Shown here: one piece after another, positions 1 to 5,743 of the stretch | Layout of the letters: each line of letters opens with the position of its first letter | How positions within the stretch are numbered: position 1 is the stretch's first letter | From: a virus | Length of the DNA stretch: 41,908 nucleotides | Virus record (IMG/VR): IMGVR_UViG_3300009529_000016 | Location: 1 to 41,908 of that record | Strand: one strand, 5' to 3' | Made by a program: the position numbers and the translations under genes | The notes under the pieces: model-generated | What the model was told of the DNA's origin: nothing | What the model saw: the letters and a program-made list of their open reading frames with translations, nothing else | The model's database searches: none

Positions 1-54
1 CTATACTCTTTTACTTCCCCCCTGTATCCCCTATCCCCAATACCTATTAAGGTA

Positions 55-72
55 GTTCTACAATTGTAGATC
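55..72. promoter_or_regulatory. Palindromic operator-like site, copy 1
   Basis: This site matches the perfect palindrome GATCTACAATTGTAGATC at 17 of 18 positions (T instead of A at the second base). It belongs to a set of three sites in the window with consensus GATCTACRATYGTAGATC; the others are at 920-937 and 5664-5681. Operator function is inferred from the symmetry and from the placement of the three copies around the early genes. Confidence 0.5.
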
Positions 73-347
73 ATCACTTGAAACAACACCCTTATACTTC
101 ACACAAGGCTTTAACCCTAACCTCAATTCCCAGAATCTTTAAGGCTAACCGCAATAGCTCCCCCCGTAGTGGTTAGAGGTAATCCTGTTACGATCCCTTA
201 AGGAATCCCTACAGCCCTAGAGACGTAAGCCTTTACCGATAACACTACTCCCCTACCCCACGGGGGGAGTAATAAAACTAGCCCTACCCCCGTGGTATGT
301 AGATGGGGACCCCGCTATATATGCGTAATACAAAATGCTACAATTGG

Positions 348-412
348 TGTACGTACACTTAAGGGTATTTGCTATGTACGTACAAACAATGATAAGGTGC
401 TATGTACGTACA
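348..412. promoter_or_regulatory. Cluster of three TGTACGTACA palindromes upstream of the RHH gene
   Basis: Perfect 10-bp palindromes lie at 348-357, 375-384 and 403-412, spaced 27 and 28 bp start to start, so they are close to helically phased. Two have extended symmetry: GTGTACGTACAC at 347-358 and TATGTACGTACATA at 401-414. The last ends 30 bp before the GTG start at 443. The same decamer recurs five times inside the gene and was not found elsewhere in the window. The likely role is binding sites for the encoded RHH protein, used for autoregulation, replication or partition; this is an inference. Confidence 0.7.
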
Positions 413-442
413 TAACCAGATTAACCAGAAAGGGGTATAAAC

Positions 443-919
443 GTGTTAAAGGTAGACGAAGCATATTTAGAGGTAGCGATTAAGAAGGCGTTTGCAGCTA
501 TGCGGATTAAAGGGCTAGTAGCAAACGATAAGTACGGCTTAAAGCTAAGACTACAAGAAGAAGCTGGAAGGCGGGGCTTCGTGAAAGGTAAACACAAGTT
601 TGTAGTTAAGGAAAAGAAAGACGGTTCTGGAACAATCAAGTATGTACGTACAAAGGGTAAAGATAGTGTACGTACAAAGCCTAAGAAGATAAAGACTAGT
701 GTACGTACAAAGAAGAAGCCTACTAAGCTTGTACGTACAAAGGTTAAGAAGGCAAAGACTGATGTACGTACAAAGGGGAAGCTTAGAACGCGGTTGGACC
801 TAAGACTACCGCCCAAGTTGATAGCCAAGCTAACCAGCTACGCAACAAAGACGGAACAGACAAAGACAAGCGTAGTGGAGTTAGCGCTAAAGGCTTACTT
901 GAAGAAGGATGAAGGGTAA
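443..919 (+). CDS. Ribbon-helix-helix DNA-binding protein with VRTK-repeat linker
   Basis: This 158-residue basic protein starts at GTG 443 behind an AAAGGGG Shine-Dalgarno sequence. The N-terminal 60 residues form an unrecognised, probably helical domain. Residues 67-112 are a Lys-rich linker with five V-R-T-K units, the VRT triplets at 68-70, 76-78, 87-89, 97-99 and 108-110. Residues 116-155 fit the CopG/Arc-type RHH fold: a strand (RLDLRLPP), helix A (KLIAKLTSYAT) and helix B (TSVVELALKAYL). Every VRT is encoded by the same codons, GTA CGT ACA, which create the palindrome TGTACGTACA that also lies three times upstream. The gene therefore seems to contain arrayed copies of its own presumed target. 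By layout it could be a replication initiator, a ParG-like partition protein or an autorepressor. The fold is fairly secure; the function is open. Confidence 0.75.
   Translation: MLKVDEAYLEVAIKKAFAAMRIKGLVANDKYGLKLRLQEEAGRRGFVKGKHKFVVKEKKDGSGTIKYVRTKGKDSVRTKPKKIKTSVRTKKKPTKLVRTKVKKAKTDVRTKGKLRTRLDLRLPPKLIAKLTSYATKTEQTKTSVVELALKAYLKKDEG
643..772 (+). repeat. Intragenic array of five TGTACGTACA palindromes
   Basis: Perfect copies lie at 643-652, 667-676, 700-709, 730-739 and 763-772, with start-to-start spacing of 24, 33, 30 and 33 bp. All are in the same reading frame and all are followed by AAG or AA, giving VRTK. The surrounding coding strand is strongly purine-rich. The layout resembles iterons embedded in the coding region of their own binding protein, as in the lambda O gene; equivalence to an origin is inference. 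Confidence 0.85.
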
Positions 920-937
920 GATCTACGATTGTAGATC
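920..937. promoter_or_regulatory. Palindromic operator-like site, copy 2
   Basis: GATCTACGATTGTAGATC begins directly after the TAA stop of the RHH gene. It is the exact reverse complement of the copy at 5664-5681. It sits between two converging transcription units (443-919 rightward and the operon ending near 1156 leftward), so it could instead contribute to transcription termination. No T-run follows it on the rightward strand. Confidence 0.55.
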
Positions 938-1155
938 ACGGGTAAAGGGCCAACCTACTAAGCCTAGCGTAGTTAGTAAAAAAGACTTCGGATGGCTCCG
1001 CTAACGCTACGCCTAAAGAAAAGGTAAGGGCTTCCCGATTTGCGAAGTATGCAAACCGGGGAAAGGGGAAGCGGAGTAGTAAACCTTCTAGGAAGTAATC
1101 TTGATAGCGGTAGCTGGACATAGGCGTTACTTGAAGTAGAGTAAGGCGAAGATTC
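938..1155. other. Convergent intergenic region with hairpins
   Basis: No convincing gene was found. A leftward open frame of 61 codons (936-1121) has no ribosome binding site and runs through the repeat hairpin at 1034-1060, so it was not called. A second inverted repeat pairs GCGTAG-TTAG (967-976) with CTAA-CG-CTACGC (1001-1012), with a 2-nt bulge and a 24-nt loop. The region probably holds the ends of both converging transcripts. Confidence 0.5.
1034..1060. repeat. 27-bp hairpin repeat, copy 1
   Basis: Arms are 1034-1043 (CCCGATTTGC) and 1051-1060 (GCAAACCGGG), with the 7-nt loop GAAGTAT. The single imperfect pair is a G-U wobble in leftward RNA but an A-C mismatch in rightward RNA, which fits leftward transcription of this region. 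This is the only copy not placed ahead of a recognised gene. Confidence 0.8.
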
Positions 1156-1203
1156 CTATACCAGGATCAGAAGTACCAGTAGCAACGCTATAAGGATCTT
1201 CAT
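1156..1203 (-). CDS. Possible 15-residue hydrophobic micropeptide
   Basis: The frame encodes MKILIALLLVLLILV and then stops. Its ATG overlaps the stop of the upstream gene in a TAATG junction, the same coupling used by the two preceding genes of this operon. A GGAAG sequence lies 8 nt upstream of the ATG. Apart from one Lys after the initiator Met it is entirely hydrophobic and long enough to enter a membrane. It is far below the size at which an ORF is significant, so chance cannot be excluded. Confidence 0.3.
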   Translation of the reverse strand: MKILIALLLVLLILV

Positions 1204-1460
1204 TATCGTACTTCCAGCGGTATTATTACGTTAGCAATGCGGTTCCAAATAGACTTACCTATAACGGGGGTACCCTTTGAAGGCATACGAGTAGGAATAA
1301 TAGAAACAGTACCGGTAGAGTTATCAGGTATAAACATTATGCAAGCGTAAGGGTGTACTTCATCAAAGGGGCAACCGCTTTGCTTATAGGTAAGGCAACT
1401 ACTACAAAGGGCGGGTTTACCCTTTGCTTCCTTCATTACGCTATCAAAGTCGATAGGCAT
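1203..1460 (-). CDS. Small Cys-containing protein of unknown function
   Basis: An 85-residue protein with four Cys in its first half (C19, C22, C30 and C40), a spacing that could bind a metal. No family is recognised. It starts at the ATG that overlaps the stop of the upstream gene (TAATG), so it is probably translationally coupled. It is near the promoter-distal end of the leftward operon. Confidence 0.7.
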   Translation of the reverse strand: MPIDFDSVMKEAKGKPALCSSCLTYKQSGCPFDEVHPYACIMFIPDNSTGTVSIIPTRMPSKGTPVIGKSIWNRIANVIIPLEVR

Positions 1461-2008
1461 TAACAGTTAATCCCTTTATCCAAACATTCGATCGATACTA
1501 GCCAGCCTTCCCTATGCTTGACGCGTAAGAAGGGGGGCCTACCCAAACGCTCTACCGTATAGACAAGGTGCTTAAAGCGATCGTAGTCAAACGCAGTAAG
1601 CTTTAGCCTATGCTCTTCACTGTTGCTATCTGTGAAGGTAGCGATACAAGCGGAGCCTAGGGAAGACTCTAGGCTAGATAGGGCGCAATGCTCTATTACT
1701 TCTGGATCCGGGGCTACGTTTACGGGTTTACCTTCTTCGTCTACGAAGGGCTTAGGGGGCGGGGTATGCTTACACTCGATAATGGTAAGCGGATCCAACC
1801 TTACAGCTACACCAGCAAGGCGTAAGCGGCAATCAACAGGTATAGCAAAGTCCGAAGCCTTTAGTTCTTTGTAGGGGGGAAGGGTAGCCGGGTGCGTAGG
1901 GTGCAAACATTCGCGCCATATAGGCCCCGCTTTCGTATAGGTGCGAGCATGGAACGGGCAATTATCCACGTCACATTTGGTAACGCTGGTACCTTCTATA
2001 GCTAACAT
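1460..2008 (-). CDS. Cys- and His-rich protein of unknown function
   Basis: A 182-residue protein. The N-terminal part has a Cys/His cluster (C12, C17, H20, C34, H36 and H39) that resembles a small metal-binding module. The rest looks like a soluble mixed alpha/beta domain with no membrane segment. Its start overlaps the previous stop as TAATG, and its own stop overlaps the next start in the same way. No function is assigned. Confidence 0.75.
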   Translation of the reverse strand: MLAIEGTSVTKCDVDNCPFHARTYTKAGPIWRECLHPTHPATLPPYKELKASDFAIPVDCRLRLAGVAVRLDPLTIIECKHTPPPKPFVDEEGKPVNVAPDPEVIEHCALSSLESSLGSACIATFTDSNSEEHRLKLTAFDYDRFKHLVYTVERLGRPPFLRVKHREGWLVSIECLDKGINC

Positions 2009-2202
2009 TATCGCTTTAGCCTTTCGTCGGGTTGTGGTTTACCGGTAACTACAATATGAAGTGGAAACATAGGGACCAAAGTAAGGTAAAGGTGTAGATC
2101 GTTTCTAGTGCGAAGCCCCGCAACCATCCTAAGCTTACGCGTCCAGTAAGCGCCTACCCAAAGGTCCCTAGGTTCAAATTCGATATTAAAGCTAAACGGC
2201 AT
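2008..2202 (-). CDS. Small conserved-type phage protein, unknown function
   Basis: A 64-residue protein beginning MPFSFNIEFEPRDLWVGAYW. The ATG at 2202 is preferred over a longer frame reaching 2316, because a GGGGA Shine-Dalgarno sequence lies just upstream of it and the longer form would read through the repeat hairpin at 2219-2245 and overlap the upstream gene. The F-x-P-R-D-L-W-V-G start followed by a hydrophobic segment ending PLHIVV resembles small phage hypothetical proteins I have seen, but their role is not known to me. Confidence 0.7.
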   Translation of the reverse strand: MPFSFNIEFEPRDLWVGAYWTRKLRMVAGLRTRNDLHLYLTLVPMFPLHIVVTGKPQPDERLKR

Positions 2203-2218
2203 TATGGATCCCCATTTT

Positions 2219-2245
2219 CCCGGTTTGCATAACTCGCAAACCGGG
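2219..2245. repeat. 27-bp hairpin repeat, copy 2
   Basis: Perfect 10-bp arms CCCGGTTTGC (2219-2228) and GCAAACCGGG (2236-2245) enclose the loop ATAACTC. The element lies in the 53-bp gap between two leftward genes, 16 nt ahead of the ATG at 2202 on the transcribed strand. Confidence 0.9.
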
Positions 2246-2255
2246 AACCGCCTAC

Positions 2256-2663
2256 TTATAGTAGTAGCTGGCGTTTGATATCTTCGATCGCTTTGTCTTG
2301 CTCCGCTAACTTCCATTCTACTAGCTCTAGCGTACTGATCAACGTAGCAAGTTTAGGGATCACAATATCCCTAAGCGCCGTACCCGTATCGTCTGATAGT
2401 TGGTTTAACTCGTTAGACGTTTCACCCTTAAGGTTAACTACGTCCCCTTCCAAATCCCCTACCCTTTCTTCTAGGCTAGTATTGTCCCCCTTGATTATCC
2501 CCGCCATAGTGATCACGTTATCGATCCTACCGTGAAGATCTCGTAGCTCTTCTACGATAACAGTAAGCGGGGCTGAAATGTACGTAGGCAATTGTTCAAA
2601 TTCTTTAAGGTAGTGTTTAGCTTCTAGTGCTTCTTCCATTTTCTTACATATACGTCTAACCAT
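2256..2663 (-). CDS. Coiled-coil protein of unknown function
   Basis: A 135-residue protein, largely helical, with heptad-like hydrophobic spacing through residues 45-130 and the segment LHGRIDNVI near residues 43-51. A similar stretch (VHQRIENVI) occurs in the coiled coil of the protein at 2899-3684, so the two may share an ancestor or assemble together. Its start overlaps the end of the upstream gene by 8 nt. No family is recognised. Confidence 0.7.
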   Translation of the reverse strand: MVRRICKKMEEALEAKHYLKEFEQLPTYISAPLTVIVEELRDLHGRIDNVITMAGIIKGDNTSLEERVGDLEGDVVNLKGETSNELNQLSDDTGTALRDIVIPKLATLISTLELVEWKLAEQDKAIEDIKRQLLL

Positions 2664-2853
2664 CGGTTTCCCCCGTAGCTATTAAACGTAAGCCTTCACG
2701 TTTGATTGTTGCTCTTTCCCGCATACGGATCATTTTCTTGTAGGACTTAGAACGCTTTTTGTCTTTGTGCTTATCTTCTAGCATTGCGATCTTTTCCTGC
2801 TTTGGTACGTCCCCTGGCATATCGTGAAATTTGATTCTTGGTTTCATAGTCAT
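2656..2853 (-). CDS. Small, highly basic protein of unknown function
   Basis: A 65-residue protein dominated by Lys and Arg in its central part (residues 27-53), which suggests nucleic-acid or acidic-partner binding. It overlaps the following gene by 8 nt and lies 45 bp downstream of the gene at 2899-3684. No family is recognised. Confidence 0.6.
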   Translation of the reverse strand: MTMKPRIKFHDMPGDVPKQEKIAMLEDKHKDKKRSKSYKKMIRMRERATIKREGLRLIATGETDG

Positions 2854-2898
2854 TGATCCTAGTAAATGGTTACCCCGATTCTATGCTTAAGCCCCGAC

Positions 2899-3684
2899 CT
2901 ATGGGCCGCATGAAGAATCAAGATCGGGATCTGTTCCCTGATCTAGTGGCTCTTCTACTTTGGTTGCTACTACATAAAGCCGGTTACACTTCCTACAAAC
3001 GAATAGGGCTAGATCGTTAGCTTCACCGTTTAGCCGGTAGTAGTTCTTTGGAACTGTCTTACCGGCTTTCTTGTCTTCGTCTGATACGTACCCATCCCAA
3101 TGTCTAAGCGACATCCAACCGCCGTTACCGCCGTATGGCTTTCCGTCACTATCGCAAGTAATGATCAACGGTTCGTGCTTACAGCCTATATCAGAGTTAA
3201 GGCTAAGATCGTTTACGGTACCGATCACGTTTTCGATCCTTTGGTGTACCCTTGCGATCTCTTCATGGATCAGCCTAACGCTTTCACTTAGCTCCGATAC
3301 TTCGTCGTCTAGGTCTATACCCTGTAGTTGCATATCTACTGCTTTTACCTGCTTCTGTAGGTCTTCTATTTCTTTTGTTAGCCTACCTATAGCCTCATGG
3401 ATTATCCGCCTACTCTCTTCCAGATCTACTAGGCGATCCTTTATGTCTTCAACGTCTGTAGGAAGTGAAGCTTTCAAAGCTTCAGCAAGATCGGTAACGC
3501 TGTTATGGGTACGTTGGGCGTATGTTTCGCTATAGGGTTTGTCTTTTTCTACGTCTAGATCTTTTGCTATGTATTCATCGTTAGCGTTTCCTTGAACGTC
3601 TTTATACTGTTCCGGTATTAGCTCGCTTAGAAGTTGTAGGGCTTCTTGGGCTGTTTCTGCTTCTACTGTTACTTTAACCGCCAT
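2899..3684 (-). CDS. Coiled-coil protein with C-terminal zinc-ribbon-like domain
   Basis: A 261-residue protein. Residues 1-70 are acidic and mixed. Residues 76-160 are a long predicted coiled coil that includes the segment VHQRIENVI. Residues 165-245 carry four Cys (C168, C177, C230 and C233, the last two as CRKC) and a conserved-looking Trp/Gly stretch, consistent with a zinc ribbon. No signal peptide or membrane segment is visible. It starts inside the end of the preceding RHH-like gene (11-nt overlap). Function is unknown. Confidence 0.75.
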   Translation of the reverse strand: MAVKVTVEAETAQEALQLLSELIPEQYKDVQGNANDEYIAKDLDVEKDKPYSETYAQRTHNSVTDLAEALKASLPTDVEDIKDRLVDLEESRRIIHEAIGRLTKEIEDLQKQVKAVDMQLQGIDLDDEVSELSESVRLIHEEIARVHQRIENVIGTVNDLSLNSDIGCKHEPLIITCDSDGKPYGGNGGWMSLRHWDGYVSDEDKKAGKTVPKNYYRLNGEANDLALFVCRKCNRLYVVATKVEEPLDQGTDPDLDSSCGP

Positions 3685-3883
3685 GGCTTACGCTCCGTTT
3701 CTTTTCTTGTATACGACAGAATAAACAATCTAGCTCGTATCGGTTTAGACCTTCTAGGATCCATTGTTGTAAGAGGTAGGTGCGATCACCGGATTTAGGC
3801 GCTATCACGTCTAGCCTTTGTATTACGGTAGAAGGTAGGCTTACACAAACCGCTTTACCATAAACGATCGGTGTTTTAGCCAT
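3674..3883 (-). CDS. Small RHH-like protein with CxxC motif
   Basis: A 69-residue protein. Residues 11-49 fit a ribbon-helix-helix fold: a strand (AVCVSLPS), helix A (TVIQRLDVIAPKS) and helix B (RTYLLQQWILEGLNRY). A C-L-F-C motif follows at 53-56. It is one of three RHH candidates in the first 5.6 kb and could regulate this operon. It overlaps both neighbours by a few bases. The fold call rests on pattern only. Confidence 0.6.
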   Translation of the reverse strand: MAKTPIVYGKAVCVSLPSTVIQRLDVIAPKSGDRTYLLQQWILEGLNRYELDCLFCRIQEKKRSVSHGG

Positions 3884-4409
3884 TGGTATCCCTGTTAATT
3901 ACGTCTTCTATATCTTCGCCTTCGGCTACTTCGTAGATGCCGCTTAACGCTCGTAACTGTTCCGTATCTAGGATCTGTTGCTTTTCTACTTGTGTTATCC
4001 GCCTATTCAATTCACGTAAGGCGCTTATAACGTCTTCTTGCCTTCTAGCTAGTCTACGAATGAACCCCCTTAGTATGTTAGGATCTCTGAACGCGGCGGG
4101 TTGCCTACCTTCAACGTCTAAGAAGATCGATACGTCTTCTCTACCTTTGGTCTTAGGGGTAAGTCTACCTTTGGTCTTAGGGGTAATGGTGATCGGTTCC
4201 AGCGGGTTTACTTCAGGCTTACAGTGACACTTGCTAACATTGTCGTAAGCCCTAGCCCAACTAGCAGAAGCGATACCGTGACAATCGGGGCAAAAGGTAG
4301 TTAGACAATTAGGGCAATGATGATCGATCACTTCACCTAGCCTACAGCAAGGGCAAGAACCTTCACATGCGCAAGGTTTGCTTACTTCTCTATCTGCTCC
4401 CGTTGTCAT
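3876..4409 (-). CDS. Cys-rich zinc-binding-like protein with helical tail
   Basis: A 177-residue protein. The N-terminal 63 residues contain eleven Cys and several His, arranged as multiple CxC and CxxC pairs, which suggests two or more zinc sites. A short linker contains TPKTKGR twice in tandem, the product of a 24-bp DNA duplication at 4140-4187. The C-terminal 90 residues are helical, with a likely coiled coil at 110-150. No family is recognised. Confidence 0.7.
   Translation of the reverse strand: MTTGADREVSKPCACEGSCPCCRLGEVIDHHCPNCLTTFCPDCHGIASASWARAYDNVSKCHCKPEVNPLEPITITPKTKGRLTPKTKGREDVSIFLDVEGRQPAAFRDPNILRGFIRRLARRQEDVISALRELNRRITQVEKQQILDTEQLRALSGIYEVAEGEDIEDVINRDTNG
4140..4187. repeat. 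24-bp tandem duplication inside a coding region
   Basis: Two adjacent copies (4140-4163 and 4164-4187) are identical except for the last base. They duplicate eight codons in frame and give the repeated TPKTKGR segment of the Cys-rich protein. The near-identity suggests a recent event. Confidence 0.9.
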
Positions 4410-4420
4410 GGCTTCACCTT

Positions 4421-4861
4421 TTAGTAAGTACGAAGTTGATTTAAAGCGTCATGGTAGCCCCTAACGTACATCCCTTCTTCGGATCCGGGGCTAGTCTTCT
4501 TTGCACGATCCTTAGACGTTTTGTGATTAACGATAAGGTTGTTAAAGATCCTTAGCACTATATCTATCGGCCCTTCACTAACGCCAGCCCGATCTATCTG
4601 ATCTTTCATATTCTCTTTAAGCCAAGCGCTAAGCTTTTCGATCGCTACTTCAGATCCGGCTTTGTCGTCTATTACTTCGCGCCAACTACGGATAAGCGGA
4701 TCGTCTACATTCAAGCCCCGGCTTATAGCCCAATCGGATAGCGCGTCTATAGTAGGTGCGGCTTCAAAGTCCCCGCCTACCTGGATCGGATCGTCTAGTG
4801 TAGTTAGGTACGAAGCGAGATCAAAGCAAGCCCCCGCTACTATGTTATGTCCGTTTTCCAT
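4421..4861 (-). CDS. Hypothetical protein
   Basis: A 146-residue acidic, mostly helical protein with no membrane segment. The C-terminal stretch EEGMYVRGYHDALNQLRTY has the spacing of a short amphipathic helix common at the ends of small phage proteins. It lies 11 bp upstream of the Cys-rich gene in the same operon. No family is recognised. Confidence 0.65.
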   Translation of the reverse strand: MENGHNIVAGACFDLASYLTTLDDPIQVGGDFEAAPTIDALSDWAISRGLNVDDPLIRSWREVIDDKAGSEVAIEKLSAWLKENMKDQIDRAGVSEGPIDIVLRIFNNLIVNHKTSKDRAKKTSPGSEEGMYVRGYHDALNQLRTY

Positions 4862-4919
4862 TAGCTACCTTCCTTCTTCTATAAAACGTAATTGCATTGA
4901 TCCAGAAAGGGATCGGGGT

Positions 4920-5096
4920 TCATTGACTACAAAGACGCGTACATAGTCGGGCCGGCCGGAAGTCTTCACCCATAGCAACCCTTAGCCCGTTTGCGTACTT
5001 GTGCATTAGTGAATCATCAAAAGCTATTGTTTCAGACTTAACGATCCTATCAGTAGGATCGTACCAACAGATTAAGTAACATTCTTTTCTACTCAT
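4920..5096 (-). CDS. Small hypothetical protein (58 residues)
   Basis: A short frame starting at ATG 5096 and ending at TGA 4920-4922. It overlaps the end of the upstream gene by 8 nt (ATGAGTAG), the same junction style as its neighbours, and has a GGAG sequence 9 nt upstream. It fills an otherwise gene-free gap of more than 200 bp in a tightly packed operon. The sequence begins MSRKECYLICWYDPTDRIVK and contains four Cys. No function is assigned. Confidence 0.65.
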   Translation of the reverse strand: MSRKECYLICWYDPTDRIVKSETIAFDDSLMHKYANGLRVAMGEDFRPARLCTRLCSQ

Positions 5097-5277
5097 GATC
5101 TATAACTCCAAACAGAACGATCGTTAGGCAATGGTGGGAACCGTCGGAAGATAGCCTTACTACAGTGTCTACTATCTTGAAAGCAGGGTTAGCCCTAATC
5201 CAATCGGTTATATCCGTGCCTTGCGTTCTACGTTTAAGGTGCGTTGTTGTTGTGAATACTTTAACCGCGTTAAACAT
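5089..5277 (-). CDS. Small hypothetical protein (62 residues)
   Basis: A 62-residue protein with alternating strand-like segments (MFNAVKVFTTTTHL, FKIVDTVVRL and HCLTIVLFGVI). It is the second gene of the leftward operon and overlaps both the first gene and the next one by 8 nt. No family is recognised. Confidence 0.65.
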   Translation of the reverse strand: MFNAVKVFTTTTHLKRRTQGTDITDWIRANPAFKIVDTVVRLSSDGSHHCLTIVLFGVIDHE

Positions 5278-5617
5278 TGTTCCGCCCCGCTTCTAACAAA
5301 CTTAGACAGGCATCTATTAACCATATGGTACGGTTAACGTTCCTATCTTCGCAAATTTCGTTTACCAATTCAGCGATTAAAGGATCAACGCGAATAACGA
5401 TCGGGATCTTATCGTTAAGGATTTCTTCCGCTGAAGTTACAGCTTGTATGGTATCAGGATCGTAGATCTGTTGATTGATAGCGATCCCGATCCATTGGTT
5501 CCTAGACACGTCTGAAGAGATCCTAGCTTGCTCTATTCGAATGAATAGCAAGCGCCCAACCCTGAATTGAAGAGTTGTCTTTTCGGGCGGGGGCACAGTT
5601 ATATACTGCTTAACCAT
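5270..5617 (-). CDS. Putative repressor with two RHH-like units in one chain
   Basis: A 115-residue protein. Residues 14-51 (strand TTLQFRV plus two helices) and residues 71-111 (strand IPIVIRV plus two helices) each fit the ribbon-helix-helix pattern, so one chain could form a pseudo-dimeric DNA-binding unit. It is the first gene of the leftward operon, beside a divergent control region with a nested palindrome. There is no Shine-Dalgarno sequence before the ATG, and the best promoter -10 box ends about 8 nt before it, so the mRNA may be leaderless. It could be the autorepressor that controls the divergent region. The fold is inferred from pattern. Confidence 0.55.
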   Translation of the reverse strand: MVKQYITVPPPEKTTLQFRVGRLLFIRIEQARISSDVSRNQWIGIAINQQIYDPDTIQAVTSAEEILNDKIPIVIRVDPLIAELVNEICEDRNVNRTIWLIDACLSLLEAGRNNV

Positions 5618-5625
5618 ATGGCTAG

Positions 5626-5655
5626 GCTATAGCATGGGGCCTAAATCCAATGCAA
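5626..5655 (-). promoter_or_regulatory. Candidate leftward sigma70-like promoter
   Basis: On the minus strand TTGCAT (5650-5655) is followed after 18 bp by TATAGC (5626-5631), with a TG extended -10 one base upstream. The -35 box overlaps the outer palindrome arm at 5647-5661, so protein binding there would affect it. Transcription would start at or next to the ATG at 5617. Confidence 0.4.
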
Positions 5656-5697
5656 GGTAACATGATCTACAATCGTAGATCAGTTGCCTTGCATTGG
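5647..5697. promoter_or_regulatory. Nested palindrome in the divergent control region
   Basis: The outer arms, CCAATGCAAGGTAAC at 5647-5661 and its complement at 5683-5697, match at 14 of 15 positions. They enclose the 18-bp palindrome GATCTACAATCGTAGATC at 5664-5681, copy 3 of the set also found at 55 and 920. The whole element lies between the leftward gene start (5617) and the rightward gene start (5744). It is most likely a two-part operator. Confidence 0.7.
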
Positions 5698-5743
5698 TTA
5701 GCGCTAAGTGTTATTACTCCGGTTAGAAACTGGAAGGGTGATT

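Larger units (their letters stand above)
1..442. other. Non-coding leader region upstream of the RHH gene
   Basis: No convincing gene is visible here. The stretch has C-rich runs and short inverted repeats, for example ACTCCCC at 247-253 against GGGGAGT at 264-270, which has no T-run after it and so is not a clear terminator. It contains one near-perfect copy of an 18-bp palindrome (55-72) and, from 348 on, three TGTACGTACA palindromes. A 63-codon GTG-started frame at 292-483 crosses it but has no ribosome binding site and overlaps the better-supported gene at 443. The region most likely has a regulatory or replication role, which is an inference from the palindromes. Confidence 0.6.

Noticed and set aside
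247-270. Inverted repeat in the leader as a terminator
   Set aside because: The stem is seven pairs with a 10-nt loop and is followed by A-rich rather than T-rich sequence on the plus strand.
292-483. 63-codon rightward frame that also reads VRT through two of the upstream palindromes
   Set aside because: It uses a GTG start without a ribosome binding site, overlaps the better-supported gene at 443 in another frame, and its VRT residues follow simply from the palindromes.
348-772. CRISPR array interpretation of the TGTACGTACA repeats
   Set aside because: The repeats are 10-bp palindromes with 14-23-bp spacers, and five of them lie in a coding frame; too short and too irregular for CRISPR.
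936-1121. 61-codon leftward frame spanning hairpin copy 1
   Set aside because: It has no ribosome binding site, runs through a repeat palindrome, and has no recognisable protein character.
2203-2316. N-terminal extension of the gene at 2008
   Set aside because: It would read through the hairpin and 61 nt of the upstream gene; the ATG at 2202 has a good ribosome binding site.
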